Both the position numbers and the translations under genes were made by a program. The notes under the pieces were generated by a model. It was not told the DNA's origin, did not search any database, and saw only the letters and a program-made list of their open reading frames with translations. 64,000 nt of DNA from DATAEG01 sp963703085 (lineage in GTDB: Bacteria; Actinomycetota; Actinomycetes; Mycobacteriales; Jatrophihabitantaceae). Each line of letters begins with the position of its first letter. Position 1 is the first letter of the stretch. This document shows positions 25,203-33,550 of the stretch, in pieces. Where the stretch lies: positions 2,418,001 to 2,482,000 of the forward strand of contig OY969789.1 in the NCBI GenBank assembly GCA_963703085.1, read 5' to 3'.

Positions 25203-25648
25203 TCGCGGCGGAGATGGCGCGGCGGCGGTGCGGAGTCGTCGGATGCGGCGGCGTCGGATGCGAACTCCGGCCAGCCGGGCTTGGGCGGGTCGCGCCGGTC
25301 ATGACGTTGCAGGAATGCCAACAATGCGTGCCCGAACTCGGTGGGCAGGCTGCCGACGCCGTCGCAGTTGAGGCACAGCCACTCGCGCGGTTCGGGTGGC
25401 GCCAGGTAGGCATGCTCATCGATGCGGGCCGCCATGATCGCCGCCTCGATGGGCCCGGCCGCCCGGTCCAGCTCGGTGTGCAGCTCGTCTCGCGAGACCA
25501 GCCAGGCTCGCCAGGATGCCGACATCGCGATGCCGCGGCCCTCGCACTCCGAGCAGCTGGTCTCCAGCGATCGCGTCGGATCTGCCTCAACGTCCGAATG
25601 GCGGAACGGTTGCACCGTCTCGCCTGCGGACACCGCGCGCCAGTCCAA
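25199..25648 (-). CDS. Small protein with two CxxCxGxG (DnaJ-type) zinc motifs
   Basis: 149 residues. CSECEGRG near residue 32 and CLNCDGVG near residue 93 are exact copies of the CxxCxGxG unit that binds zinc in DnaJ; two units can form one zinc site. Between them is a helical stretch (SRDELHTELDRAAGPIEAAI). The C-terminal 25 residues are Asp/Ser/Pro-rich. It lacks a J domain. Its stop overlaps the otsB start. No function is known to me; possibilities are a redox or RNA/protein-binding accessory protein. Confidence 0.72.
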   Translation of the reverse strand: MDWRAVSAGETVQPFRHSDVEADPTRSLETSCSECEGRGIAMSASWRAWLVSRDELHTELDRAAGPIEAAIMAARIDEHAYLAPPEPREWLCLNCDGVGSLPTEFGHALLAFLQRHDRRDPPKPGWPEFASDAAASDDSAPPPRHLRRE

Positions 25649-25778
25649 TCGGTCGCGTCCCCCGCGAGTTGATGAGCCTGCTCATGATGTCCGCCGACGC
25701 TACCACCGGGCGAGGTCAGCCCAGGGTCGTGCCCGAGCAGTGCGATCCGGTGACGCCCGAGCCGTAGGCTGCTCTGTC

Positions 25779-26600
25779 GTGCTCCCCGTTGTGTCCGCGA
25801 CGCGTTACGTGACGCCCTTGCGGGAAGGCGGGTCGCTGCCCGGGCTGATGGAAGCCGACGACCTGGGCACCTATGTCGTCAAGTTCGTCGGCGCGGGCCA
25901 GGGCCGCAAGACGCTGGTCGCCGAAGTGATCTGCGCGCACCTTGCCCGGGGCGTCGGGTTGCCGGTGCCCGAGCTGAGCGTGGTGGACGTCGATCCGGTC
26001 CTCGGTGCCGCCGAGCCGGACGAGGAGGTGCAGGCGCTGCTGCAAGCCAGCGGGGGATGGAATCTCGGCATCGACTACCTGCCCGGCTCGCTCGACTTCA
26101 CGCCCGGCGCGACGGTGGGCGCCGAACTTGCCGGTCGGGTGCTCTGGTTCGACGCGCTGGTCGGCAACGTCGACCGGTCGTGGCGCAATCCGAACATGCT
26201 GCTCTGGCACCGCGACCTGTACCTCATCGATCACGGCGCCACGTTGACCTTCCAGCACAACTGGTCGGGCACCGGCGCGGCGAGCAAGCCCTACGACGCG
26301 TCCGAGCATGCCCTGCTCGGCTTCGCCCCGGACGTTGGCACGGCCGACAACCACCTCGGCGACGCGGTCACCGCGGAACTGCTGGAGGCGGCCGTCGCCG
26401 AAGTGCCCGAGGTCTGGCTGGTGGACGAGCCGGGATTCGCCGACGTCGACGAGCTGCGCGCTGCCTATGTCGCGCAGCTCACCGCTCGGCTGGCCGCCCG
26501 GGACGCGTGGGTCCCCGGAGTGCTGGCCACCGTGGCAGCCGGCCCGCAGCAACGCGCACCTGCTCGTGCGGCCCGTCCGGTTTGGCTGCACTCGCGATGA
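25779..26600 (+). CDS. HipA-like kinase-fold protein
   Basis: About 273 aa from a GTG at 25779. After ATRYVTPLREGGSLPGLMEA, the chain has GTYVVKFVGAGQGRKTLVAE with a nucleotide-binding lysine, a catalytic-loop-like segment WFDALVGNVDRSWRNPNMLL and a metal-binding-like LIDHGATLTFQHNW. This pattern fits the stand-alone HipA-related family (PF20613 type), distinct from classical HipA toxins, which are longer and follow hipB. It is followed with a 4-bp overlap by a DUF3037 gene, the usual partner. Function is unproven; protein or metabolite phosphorylation is the natural hypothesis. Confidence 0.85.
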   Translation: MLPVVSATRYVTPLREGGSLPGLMEADDLGTYVVKFVGAGQGRKTLVAEVICAHLARGVGLPVPELSVVDVDPVLGAAEPDEEVQALLQASGGWNLGIDYLPGSLDFTPGATVGAELAGRVLWFDALVGNVDRSWRNPNMLLWHRDLYLIDHGATLTFQHNWSGTGAASKPYDASEHALLGFAPDVGTADNHLGDAVTAELLEAAVAEVPEVWLVDEPGFADVDELRAAYVAQLTARLAARDAWVPGVLATVAAGPQQRAPARAARPVWLHSR

Positions 26601-27001
26601 CCGCCGTTCCGTTCGAGTACGCGGTCATCCGGGTGGTGCCCCGGGTGGAGCGTGGCGAGTCGATGAACGCGGGCGTGTTGGTGTACAGCCAGGCCGCGCA
26701 GTACCTGGGTTGCGCTGTGGCCCTGGACCGCGACCGGCTGCACGCGCTCGACGCGGACGCGGATGCCGATGCGATCGAGTCGGCCCTGCGCGCGGTGACC
26801 GACGCCTGCTTCGGGGACGGGGGGCAGCCGGCACATGCCGAGGAGATCGGCCGGCGGTTCCGCTGGCTGACCGCGCCCCGCAGCACGATCGTCCAGCCCG
26901 GACCGATTCACACCGGACTGACCGCCGATCCCGCCGCGGAGCCGCACCGCCTGCTGCAGTTGCTGGTCCGGCCGATCGAAGGCCGGCCGCGCACGTCCTG
27001 A
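26597..27001 (+). CDS. DUF3037 family protein
   Basis: 134 residues. It begins MTAVPFEYAVIRVVPRVERG and continues ESMNAGVLVYSQAAQYLGCA, the signature N-terminus of DUF3037, with a middle helical portion (AIESALRAVTDACFGDG) and a C-terminus with RFRWLTAPRSTIVQPGPIHT. Start overlaps the HipA-like stop (ATGA). The conserved pairing suggests the two proteins act together. No enzymatic motif is evident. Confidence 0.88.
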   Translation: MTAVPFEYAVIRVVPRVERGESMNAGVLVYSQAAQYLGCAVALDRDRLHALDADADADAIESALRAVTDACFGDGGQPAHAEEIGRRFRWLTAPRSTIVQPGPIHTGLTADPAAEPHRLLQLLVRPIEGRPRTS

Positions 27002-27106
27002 CCGCGGGCGCATGATCGTCCGACGCGACGAGCCGCGGCGGCGGCAATACTCTCGCGATCACCCGGGTTGCAGCGCCCGAGCCAGTTCGACCGAGCGGAG
27101 GTGCAC

Positions 27107-28978
27107 GTGACCACAGCGGGATGGATCGTCGTCCTGGTCGCTGTTGCCGTGGCCGCCGCGGCCGGTGCGCGCCGGGTGAAGGTGTCCGAGCCGTTGGTGC
27201 TCACTGTCATCGGGGTGGCCGGCTCGTACCTGTCCTTCGTGCCGGATGTCACGCTGACGCCGGAGATCGTGCTCAGCGGTCTGCTCCCGCCGCTGCTCTA
27301 CACCGCCGCGATCCGCACCTCGCTGGTCGACTTCAAGGACAATCGCCGCCCCATTGCCCTGCTGTCAGTCGGGCTCGTCCTGGCCACGGCCTTCGGTGCG
27401 GCGCTCGTCGCGTGGTGGCTGCTGCCGATCCCGTTCTCGACGGCGGTGGCGCTCGGCGCAGTGCTCGCACCGCCGGACGCGGTCGCGGCGACGGCCGTGG
27501 CCCGCCGGGTCGGCCTACCCAGGCGGGTGGTGACGATCCTGGAGGGCGAGTCGCTGGTCAACGACGCGACAGCGCTGGTCACACTGCGCACCGCGATCGC
27601 TGCCACCGCCGGGGCGGTCTCGGTCTGGCACGTCGCCGGGGACTTCGTGCTCGCCGCCGGCGGTGGCATCGCAGTCGGCATCGCCGTCGCCGTGGTGCTA
27701 GGCCTGATCCGCCGCCGGGTGACCGACCCGGTGATCGACACCACGATCTCGTTCCTCGCCCCGTTCGTCGCGTACCTGCCCGCCGACCGGATCCATGGCT
27801 CCGGAGTACTCGCCGTCGTCACCGCCGGCTTGATCCTCGGACACCGTGCTCCGCTGTGGCAGACCGCGGCCTCGCGCATCTCGGAGCGGACGAACTGGCG
27901 GACCGTCCAATTCGTGCTGGAGAGCAGCGTCTTCCTGCTGATCGGTCTGCAGGTGCGGCTGATCGTCGACGGCGCCTGGAATGCCGAGCTCAGCCACCCC
28001 CGGCTGATCCTTACCTGCGTCGCCGTCTTCGCGGCGGTGGTCGTCATCCGCCCGATCTGGGTGTTCCCGGCGACCTATCTGCCGCGCCTCATCCCGGCCG
28101 TACGCGCCGTCGATCCGAGTCCACCATGGCAGGCGCCGGTGATCATCTCGTGGGCCGGCATGCGCGGCGTCGTCACGCTGGCCGCGGTGTTCGTCATCCC
28201 GAAGGACACCCCGTATCGGCCGGTGTTGGTGCTGATCGCGCTGGTGACGGTCGGCGGCACGCTGCTGATCCAAGGCACCACGCTGGCAACGCTGGCCCGC
28301 CGCCTGGCGCTGCGTGGACCGAGCAAGATCGAGGACGCCCTGCAGGTCGCCAACCTGCTCGAGCAGGCGACCGGGGCGGGGGAGCGAGCGTTGCACGACG
28401 CGATCGACGCCGACACTCCTAGCGACCTGGTCGACGCGCTGCTCGGGCGGTCGCGGCAGCGCGCGAACAATGCGTGGGAACGGCTCGGTCCGACCGAAGC
28501 CGAGCGGGAGACGCCCAGCGAGTCCTATCGCAAATTGCGGCTGACGATGCTCGCCGCTGAACGCGCCGAGTTGCTCCGGGTCCGCGATACGGGCGTGCTG
28601 GATCACGAGGTCCTGCAGGCCGTGATGTCCATGCTCGATCTCGAGGAATCGATGATCGACCGCCTCGACGATGCCGATGATCAGCTGCGCGACGAGGAGC
28701 TCGTCGCCGTGCCGGGCACCGGTGACTGCGAGCATCTGAACGAGGCGCCGCGTTCGGCTCGACCGGATACGCCGGGCCGGTGTCAGGAATGCATCGACGA
28801 GGGGGTCGAGTGGGTGCACTTGCGGATGTGCCTGTCCTGCGGGCATGTGGCCTGCTGCGACTCCAGCCCGCGCAAGCACGCCACGGGACACTTCCGATCC
28901 ACTGACCACCCGGTGATGCGCAGCGTCGAACCTGGCGAGGCGTGGCGCTGGTGCTACGTCGACGAGCAGCTGGGCTGA
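27107..28978 (+). CDS. CPA1 Na+/H+ antiporter with C-terminal UBP-type zinc finger
   Basis: About 623 aa. Roughly 12 membrane helices fill residues 1-400, with the CPA1 ion-binding motif LAPPDAVAATAVARRVGLP and EGESLVNDATALV, plus ISWAGMRGVVTLAAVFVIP near helix 11. A ~130-residue helical cytosolic domain follows. The last ~80 residues are a UBP-type zinc finger: CEHL, CQECIDEG, LRMCLSCGHVACCD, a KHATGHFRSTDHPV histidine cluster and WCYVDEQLG. In eukaryotes this finger binds free ubiquitin C-termini; its bacterial role is unknown. GTG 27107 has a well-placed CGGAG site. Confidence 0.94.
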   Translation: MTTAGWIVVLVAVAVAAAAGARRVKVSEPLVLTVIGVAGSYLSFVPDVTLTPEIVLSGLLPPLLYTAAIRTSLVDFKDNRRPIALLSVGLVLATAFGAALVAWWLLPIPFSTAVALGAVLAPPDAVAATAVARRVGLPRRVVTILEGESLVNDATALVTLRTAIAATAGAVSVWHVAGDFVLAAGGGIAVGIAVAVVLGLIRRRVTDPVIDTTISFLAPFVAYLPADRIHGSGVLAVVTAGLILGHRAPLWQTAASRISERTNWRTVQFVLESSVFLLIGLQVRLIVDGAWNAELSHPRLILTCVAVFAAVVVIRPIWVFPATYLPRLIPAVRAVDPSPPWQAPVIISWAGMRGVVTLAAVFVIPKDTPYRPVLVLIALVTVGGTLLIQGTTLATLARRLALRGPSKIEDALQVANLLEQATGAGERALHDAIDADTPSDLVDALLGRSRQRANNAWERLGPTEAERETPSESYRKLRLTMLAAERAELLRVRDTGVLDHEVLQAVMSMLDLEESMIDRLDDADDQLRDEELVAVPGTGDCEHLNEAPRSARPDTPGRCQECIDEGVEWVHLRMCLSCGHVACCDSSPRKHATGHFRSTDHPVMRSVEPGEAWRWCYVDEQLG

Positions 28979-29031
28979 CGGGCCATGGCCGCTCGGGTGA
29001 TTTGTCCGCGAGACGGCTCATGACATGGCAA

Positions 29032-29065
29032 CGGCGGGTCAACCCCCCCGAGGGTTGACCCGCCG
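29032..29065. terminator. Strong bidirectional hairpin terminator
   Basis: Perfect 14-bp stem: CGGCGGGTCAACCC and GGGTTGACCCGCCG enclose a 6-nt loop. It lies between convergent genes (antiporter and S53 protease), so it can stop transcription from both sides. A T-run is lacking, as in many actinobacterial terminators, though a G-rich tract follows on the + strand. Confidence 0.72.
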
Positions 29066-29082
29066 CTGGTTGGGGGGAATCG

Positions 29083-31017
29083 TCAGCTCAGAGTGAGCGC
29101 CGTGTCATCGATGAGGAATGACGTGGCCAATGAGCTGTCTTCCTTACCGGTAAAGGTGATTGTCACCGAACCGGTAGCCGTGACAGTCAGCGACTTCTGC
29201 ACGTAGCCGGTGCTGTGGTTGGCGTTGGAGTAGGTCGCGAGCACCGTGCTGCCCGCCTTGACGGTCAGCGTGTCGTACGCGGTCGAGCCGGTCTCCTTCG
29301 TCGAGACGTACAGCCAGAAACTCAACTTGACCGTGCAGCCCGACGGGACGGTGACCGTCTGGGCGAGCGTGTCGGTGTGCGTCGAGCCGTAGCCGTCCAG
29401 CCACGCCTTGTACGAACCGGAGTGTGCCGGTGCGCCTGAGCTGTTGTCGATCACGCCGGTGGATGCGGTCCAGCTGGTGTTGCCCGACTCGAAGCCCGGG
29501 TTCGCCAGCTTCTGGCCGCTGCACGAGCCGCCACCGCCCGAGGTCGTGATCGTCCAGCTGAACGTTGCCGTCCCGGTCTTGGCCGCGGCGTCCTTTGCCG
29601 TCGCAGTCACCGAGTAGCTGCCCGCCGCGCTGGGCGTGCCGGTGATCTTGCCGGTGGAGCTGATCGAGAGCCCGGTGGGCAGCCCGGTCGCCGTCCAGGT
29701 GTACGGCGCGGTACCGCCACTGGCCGACAACTGCAGACTGACCGCGGTGCCGACCGTCCCGGTCTGCGAGCCCGGATTCGCCACCGTGACCGACCCGGTG
29801 CCGCCGCCACCACCGCTGGTGAATGCCGCGGTGCCGTTCGGCGTACCGAGACCGGTCGGGCCGTCCCAACCAGCTCCTGCCGTGCACATCGGGCTGCCAC
29901 AACTGCCGTTGCTGCCGGAGGTGACGTCGAACAGGTTGCCGGGATGTGCGTAGGGGTAGGCGTTCGGCACGTCTGATGCGCCGGGCGTACCGGCCAGTGC
30001 GTACACCGAGGCGATGATCGGCGACGAAGCGCTGGTGCCGCCGTACACCTGCCAGCCCGACGCGCCGTACGTGTCATAGACGGCAACGCCGGTGTTCGGG
30101 TCGGCAACCGCCGACACGTCGCCCTCGGCCCGCTTGCTGCAGCCGGTGTTGATGCTGCTCTGGAAAGCAGGCTTGGCCACCGAACCGGAGCATCCGCTGC
30201 CGGCGCCACTCCATGCCGACTCCGTCCAGCCACGGGTGCTGCTGTTGCGGCTGAGCGTGGTGCCACCGACCGCGGTCACGTACTTCGACGACGCCGGGTA
30301 AGAGACGCCGTAGCCGTCGTCACCGGTGGAGGCGGTGATCGCGACACCCGGGTGGTTGAAGTAGCTGGCATCCGAGCTGTTCTCGCTGCCGTCCTCACCT
30401 CCGCCGTAGCTGTTGGAGACGTACTTGGCGCCGAGTGACACCGCCGTGTTCACCGCGGTGCCCAGATCGTCCATCGACGGCTGGCTGGCCTCGACGAGCA
30501 GGATGTGGCACTGCGGGCACACCGCGGAGACCATGTCCAGGTCGAGGCTGATCTCGCCGGCCCACCCCGAATCCGGGCTCGGCAGTGGAGAGGTCTGACC
30601 GTTCTCGTTGACCTTCTTGAAGCAGCCGTTGGCCGTGGTGCATGCGGAGAGGCCGTACTGCGAGCGATAGGAGGCCAGGTCGGCCTCGGCGTTCGGGTCG
30701 TCCTGGGCATCGACGATCGCTACCGTTGCGCCACTGCCTCCGGTGGAGGGCAGCTTGTAGGCGCTGGCCAGGTCGGTCGGGCCGTAGCCGCTGGGCACCG
30801 CATCGGGTGAATTCGGCTGGTAGGTGTTGTCGGTCTGCCGGACCGCGAAGCAGGCGGCATAACCCTTGGCCGGCGTTGCCGAACACAGTCGCGCGACCTT
30901 GTGATGCCCGGTCACCGGGCTGGCGGGGGATGCCGATGCCGGGCTGGGCAGCCCGAGCATCGCGATGGCTCCCGCGCCGGCAAGGACGGTCAGTCCTCGC
31001 AGCATGCGTCGTTGCAC
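29083..31017 (-). CDS. Secreted S53 (sedolisin-like) protease with C-terminal Ig-like and binding domains
   Basis: 644 aa from a GTG directly behind AGGAGG. A signal peptide (VLAGAGAIAMLGLPSPASASP) is followed by a short propeptide-like part and the catalytic domain: PTDLASAYKLPSTGGSG, GWAGEISLDLDMVSAVCPQC holding the Glu/Asp pair (E-x3-D), SNSYGGGEDG, and the nucleophile serine in YGGTSASSPIIASVYAL. After a GGGGG linker comes an Ig-like putative-sugar-binding (He_PIG type) domain and a C-terminal beta-sandwich (LANPGFESGNTSWTAS). It is expected to act outside the cell at acid pH. Paralogue of the next gene; shares its operator design. Confidence 0.93.
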   Translation of the reverse strand: MQRRMLRGLTVLAGAGAIAMLGLPSPASASPASPVTGHHKVARLCSATPAKGYAACFAVRQTDNTYQPNSPDAVPSGYGPTDLASAYKLPSTGGSGATVAIVDAQDDPNAEADLASYRSQYGLSACTTANGCFKKVNENGQTSPLPSPDSGWAGEISLDLDMVSAVCPQCHILLVEASQPSMDDLGTAVNTAVSLGAKYVSNSYGGGEDGSENSSDASYFNHPGVAITASTGDDGYGVSYPASSKYVTAVGGTTLSRNSSTRGWTESAWSGAGSGCSGSVAKPAFQSSINTGCSKRAEGDVSAVADPNTGVAVYDTYGASGWQVYGGTSASSPIIASVYALAGTPGASDVPNAYPYAHPGNLFDVTSGSNGSCGSPMCTAGAGWDGPTGLGTPNGTAAFTSGGGGGTGSVTVANPGSQTGTVGTAVSLQLSASGGTAPYTWTATGLPTGLSISSTGKITGTPSAAGSYSVTATAKDAAAKTGTATFSWTITTSGGGGSCSGQKLANPGFESGNTSWTASTGVIDNSSGAPAHSGSYKAWLDGYGSTHTDTLAQTVTVPSGCTVKLSFWLYVSTKETGSTAYDTLTVKAGSTVLATYSNANHSTGYVQKSLTVTATGSVTITFTGKEDSSLATSFLIDDTALTLS

Positions 31018-31099
31018 GTGCCCTCCTGGGGGAGTGAGAAGGGGCCCGGTCCGGGGTGACCGTGACCTGGCCGTTATCCAAGGCGCATCCGTGCCCGCG

Positions 31100-31135
31100 C
31101 AGTGGCACATCCATGCCACTGGCATTCATATGCCA
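31100..31135. promoter_or_regulatory. Twin TGGCA-N6-TGCCA operators upstream of the large S53 protease
   Basis: Two adjacent 16-bp palindromes: TGGCACATCCATGCCA (31103-31118, arms extended to CAGTGGCA/TGCCACTG) and TGGCATTCATATGCCA (31120-31135). They start 24 and 41 bp upstream of a GGATAAC (31073-31079, minus strand) that could serve as -10 element, an activator-like placement. The same site type lies at the neighbouring protease and regulator promoters. Sequence observed; factor inferred. Confidence 0.6.
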
Positions 31136-31152
31136 CGACGTGCTGCCGACCG

Positions 31153-31193
31153 ACGACAAGAGCGGGCCACCCGGGATGACCCGCTCTCGTCGT
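31153..31193 (-). terminator. Hairpin terminator behind the smaller S53 protease
   Basis: Inverted repeat with stem AGAGCGGG/CCCGCTCT, extended with one mismatch by ACGAC/GTCGT, around a 13-nt loop. It begins 13 bp after the protease stop and precedes the operators of the next protease gene, so it insulates the two. Confidence 0.62.
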
Positions 31194-31205
31194 GCGGTCA
31201 GGGAA

Positions 31206-32417
31206 TCAACCGGCCGGCGCGAATGCCGCTACGCCGTTGGGCGTGCCCAATCCGGTGGGCCCGTCCCAGCCCGGTCCGGCGGTGCATTGCTGGGTCGCCG
31301 AGCAGCTGCCGTTACTGCCTTCGGTGACGTCGTTCAACGCACCGGGATTGGCGTACGGGTAGGCGTTCGGCAGGTCCGAGCCACCTGGAGTGCCGGCCAG
31401 TGCGTACACCGAGGCGATGATCGGCGACGAGGCGCTGGTGCCGCCGTAGACCTGCCAGCCGGGAGCACCGTAGGTGTCGTAGACCGCAACGCCGGTGTTC
31501 GGGTCGGCCACCGCGGAGACGTCCGCGTCCGCGCGGTTGGCACAGCCGGTGTCGACGCCGGACTGGAAGTCCGGCTTTGCCTCCGACGTCGAGCAGCCGC
31601 TGCCCGCGCCGTCCCAGGCGCTCTCACTCCAGCCGCGGGCGCTGCTGTCCTGGGTCAGCGACGTGCCGCCGACCGCCGTCACGTACGCGGAAGACGCCGG
31701 GTAGGAGATGCCGTAGCCGCTGTCGCCGGTGGACGCGGTGATCGCGACGCCGGGGTGGTCGAAGTAGCTGTCGTAGCTACTTTCGCTGCCGTCCTCGCCG
31801 CCGCCGTAGCTGTTGGACACGTACTTCGCGCCCATGCTCACGGCCGTGTTCACCGACGCACCCAGGTTCTCCATCGAGGCGCTGGTGGCTTCGACGAGCA
31901 GGATGTGGCACTGCGGGCACACCGCCGAAACCATGTCGAGGTCGAGACTGATCTCGCCGGCCCAGCCGGAGTCCGGATCGGGCAGCGGCGACGCCGCGCC
32001 GTCCTGATTGACCTTCTGGAAGCACCCGTTGCTTGTGCTGCATTCCGGCAGGCCGTACTGCGCGCGGTACGCAGCGAGATCGGACTCTGCGTTGGGATCG
32101 TCCTGCGCATCGACGATGGCCACCGTTGCACCGCCGCCGCCCGAACTCGGCAGGTTGTAGGCGCTGGCCAGGTCGGTCGGGCCCAAGCCACTGGGCGCGG
32201 CGTTCGGTGAATCCGGCTGGGCGATATCGGTGCGGCGCTCGGCCAGACAGGCTGCATAACCCTTCTGCGGCGTGGCCGTACAGAGCCGGGCTACCTTGCC
32301 CTGGCCGCTCGGCGCGGCTGATGCCGGAGATGCCAGGCTGAGGGCGGTCGCGGCGGCGGCTGCGGCCAGGCCGATGATTGCTCGGCCGAGCTTCCTGCGG
32401 GGGATCCCGTCGATCAC
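31206..32417 (-). CDS. Secreted S53 (sedolisin-like) protease, compact form
   Basis: 403 aa from a GTG with an AGGAGG site. The signal peptide runs through AIIGLAAAAAATALSLASPASAA. The catalytic domain is closely similar to its neighbour: PTDLASAYNLPSSGGGGATV, GWAGEISLDLDMVSAVCPQC with the E-x3-D pair, KYVSNSYGGGEDG and YGGTSASSPIIASVYAL with the serine. It ends right after the catalytic domain (GLGTPNGVAAFAPAG), lacking the Ig-like and binding modules of the other copy, so the two probably differ in substrate attachment. Many cysteines (about six or more) suggest disulfides. Tandem duplication is likely. Confidence 0.93.
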   Translation of the reverse strand: MIDGIPRRKLGRAIIGLAAAAAATALSLASPASAAPSGQGKVARLCTATPQKGYAACLAERRTDIAQPDSPNAAPSGLGPTDLASAYNLPSSGGGGATVAIVDAQDDPNAESDLAAYRAQYGLPECSTSNGCFQKVNQDGAASPLPDPDSGWAGEISLDLDMVSAVCPQCHILLVEATSASMENLGASVNTAVSMGAKYVSNSYGGGEDGSESSYDSYFDHPGVAITASTGDSGYGISYPASSAYVTAVGGTSLTQDSSARGWSESAWDGAGSGCSTSEAKPDFQSGVDTGCANRADADVSAVADPNTGVAVYDTYGAPGWQVYGGTSASSPIIASVYALAGTPGGSDLPNAYPYANPGALNDVTEGSNGSCSATQQCTAGPGWDGPTGLGTPNGVAAFAPAG

Positions 32418-32504
32418 TGTGCCTCCTGGGGGGAGTAGCGGAGTGCGGTCCGGCCGGGACGCCGTGACCTGTTCGTTATCCCAATCCCATTCCGCGGCGT
32501 GGGG

Positions 32505-32537
32505 TGTGTCAGCTGCGTCAATGGCACTAACGTGCCA
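32505..32537. promoter_or_regulatory. Operator between S53 protease and its TrmB/LuxR-type regulator
   Basis: A perfect palindrome TGGCACTAACGTGCCA occupies 32522-32537, preceded at 32505-32520 by a degenerate copy. The -10-like GGATAAC of the protease gene lies at 32475-32481, so the perfect site is exactly 41 bp away, the same distance as the distal site of the other protease promoter. It also ends 3 bp before the regulator GTG, where binding could repress the regulator. Confidence 0.58.
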
Positions 32538-32540
32538 GGC

Positions 32541-33524
32541 GTGACGGCGGCGGACGGGATCACGCATCTGCGCACACTGGGGCTTTCCGAGCCCCAGATC
32601 GCGGTGTACCAGAGCATCCTGGAGACCGGTGCCACCACGGTGGCCGGCCTCGTCCACGAACTGCACGAACCGGAAGCCGCGGTGCGCCGTTCGGTGCAGG
32701 AACTGATGCGCACCGGCCTGGTCGCCCCGCTCGCGGAGTCGGCTACCGAGTTCCGACCGGTGTTCCCTGGTCCGGCTCTGGAGCGACTTGCCGCTCGCCG
32801 GGCAGCAGAGCTGGACTATGCCCAGAACGCGGTGCTCGACACGGTCGAGGCGGTGCGCCGCTCTGACCTGGACACCGAACTTGATGCGGTTGTCGAGGTC
32901 GTCGCCGGTGCCGACGTCGAGGCGCAGTTGAGCCATGCGGAGGGGCAGGCGGTCGCCGAGGTGCGCAGTCTCGACTGCCCGCCCTATTACGCCGAAGCCG
33001 TCCGGACCTCTATCGAGCCGGCCAACTTGAAGCGTGGCGTCAGCTACCGCGTCGTGTATGCGGCCACCGCGCTGGACCGCCCGGACGTCCTGAACAAATC
33101 GATCGCGCCGCTGATCCGTGAGGGCGAACAGGCCCGCACGATCGCCTCGGTGGCAACGAAGTTGATGATCATCGACGACCGGCTCGCCTTCGTCGCTGCG
33201 ACCACCGTTCCCGACAGCACTGCGCCGGTGCTGCTGGTCCGTCCCTCCGGGCTGTTCAATGCGGTGGTCGGGCTGTTCGAGTACACCTGGCGCGCGTCGT
33301 CGGAGCTGGACACCACCGGACGGGCCAGATCCTCACCACTGAATGCCTCGGATCGCCGGATGCTCACGATGCTTGCCAGTGGCGCCACCGACGAGCAGAT
33401 TGCGCGATCCTTGGGGGTCAGCCGGCGCACCTTTTTCCGTCGTCTGGAGCGGCTGATGAAGATGTCAGGGGCGATGACCCGGTTCGAGCTGGCGGTGCGG
33501 GCCGGCCGGTTGAACTGGCTCTAG
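32541..33524 (+). CDS. TrmB-like/LuxR-type transcriptional regulator
   Basis: About 327 aa. The N-terminus (ITHLRTLGLSEPQIAVYQSI, then VAGLVHELHEPEAAVRRSVQ) is a TrmB-like winged helix; the middle (~100-240) resembles the phospholipase-D-like ligand domain of such regulators, with SVATKLMIIDDRLAFVAATT. A C-terminal LuxR-type helix-turn-helix is LNASDRRMLTMLASGATDEQ with SLGVSRRTFFRRLERLMKM. Two DNA-binding ends in one chain is the architecture of several actinobacterial pleiotropic regulators. Divergent from the S53 protease across the shared operator; probable activator of both proteases and autoregulator. Confidence 0.9.
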   Translation: MTAADGITHLRTLGLSEPQIAVYQSILETGATTVAGLVHELHEPEAAVRRSVQELMRTGLVAPLAESATEFRPVFPGPALERLAARRAAELDYAQNAVLDTVEAVRRSDLDTELDAVVEVVAGADVEAQLSHAEGQAVAEVRSLDCPPYYAEAVRTSIEPANLKRGVSYRVVYAATALDRPDVLNKSIAPLIREGEQARTIASVATKLMIIDDRLAFVAATTVPDSTAPVLLVRPSGLFNAVVGLFEYTWRASSELDTTGRARSSPLNASDRRMLTMLASGATDEQIARSLGVSRRTFFRRLERLMKMSGAMTRFELAVRAGRLNWL

Positions 33525-33550
33525 CGCGCACCCCAGTTCGAAAGCCGATC

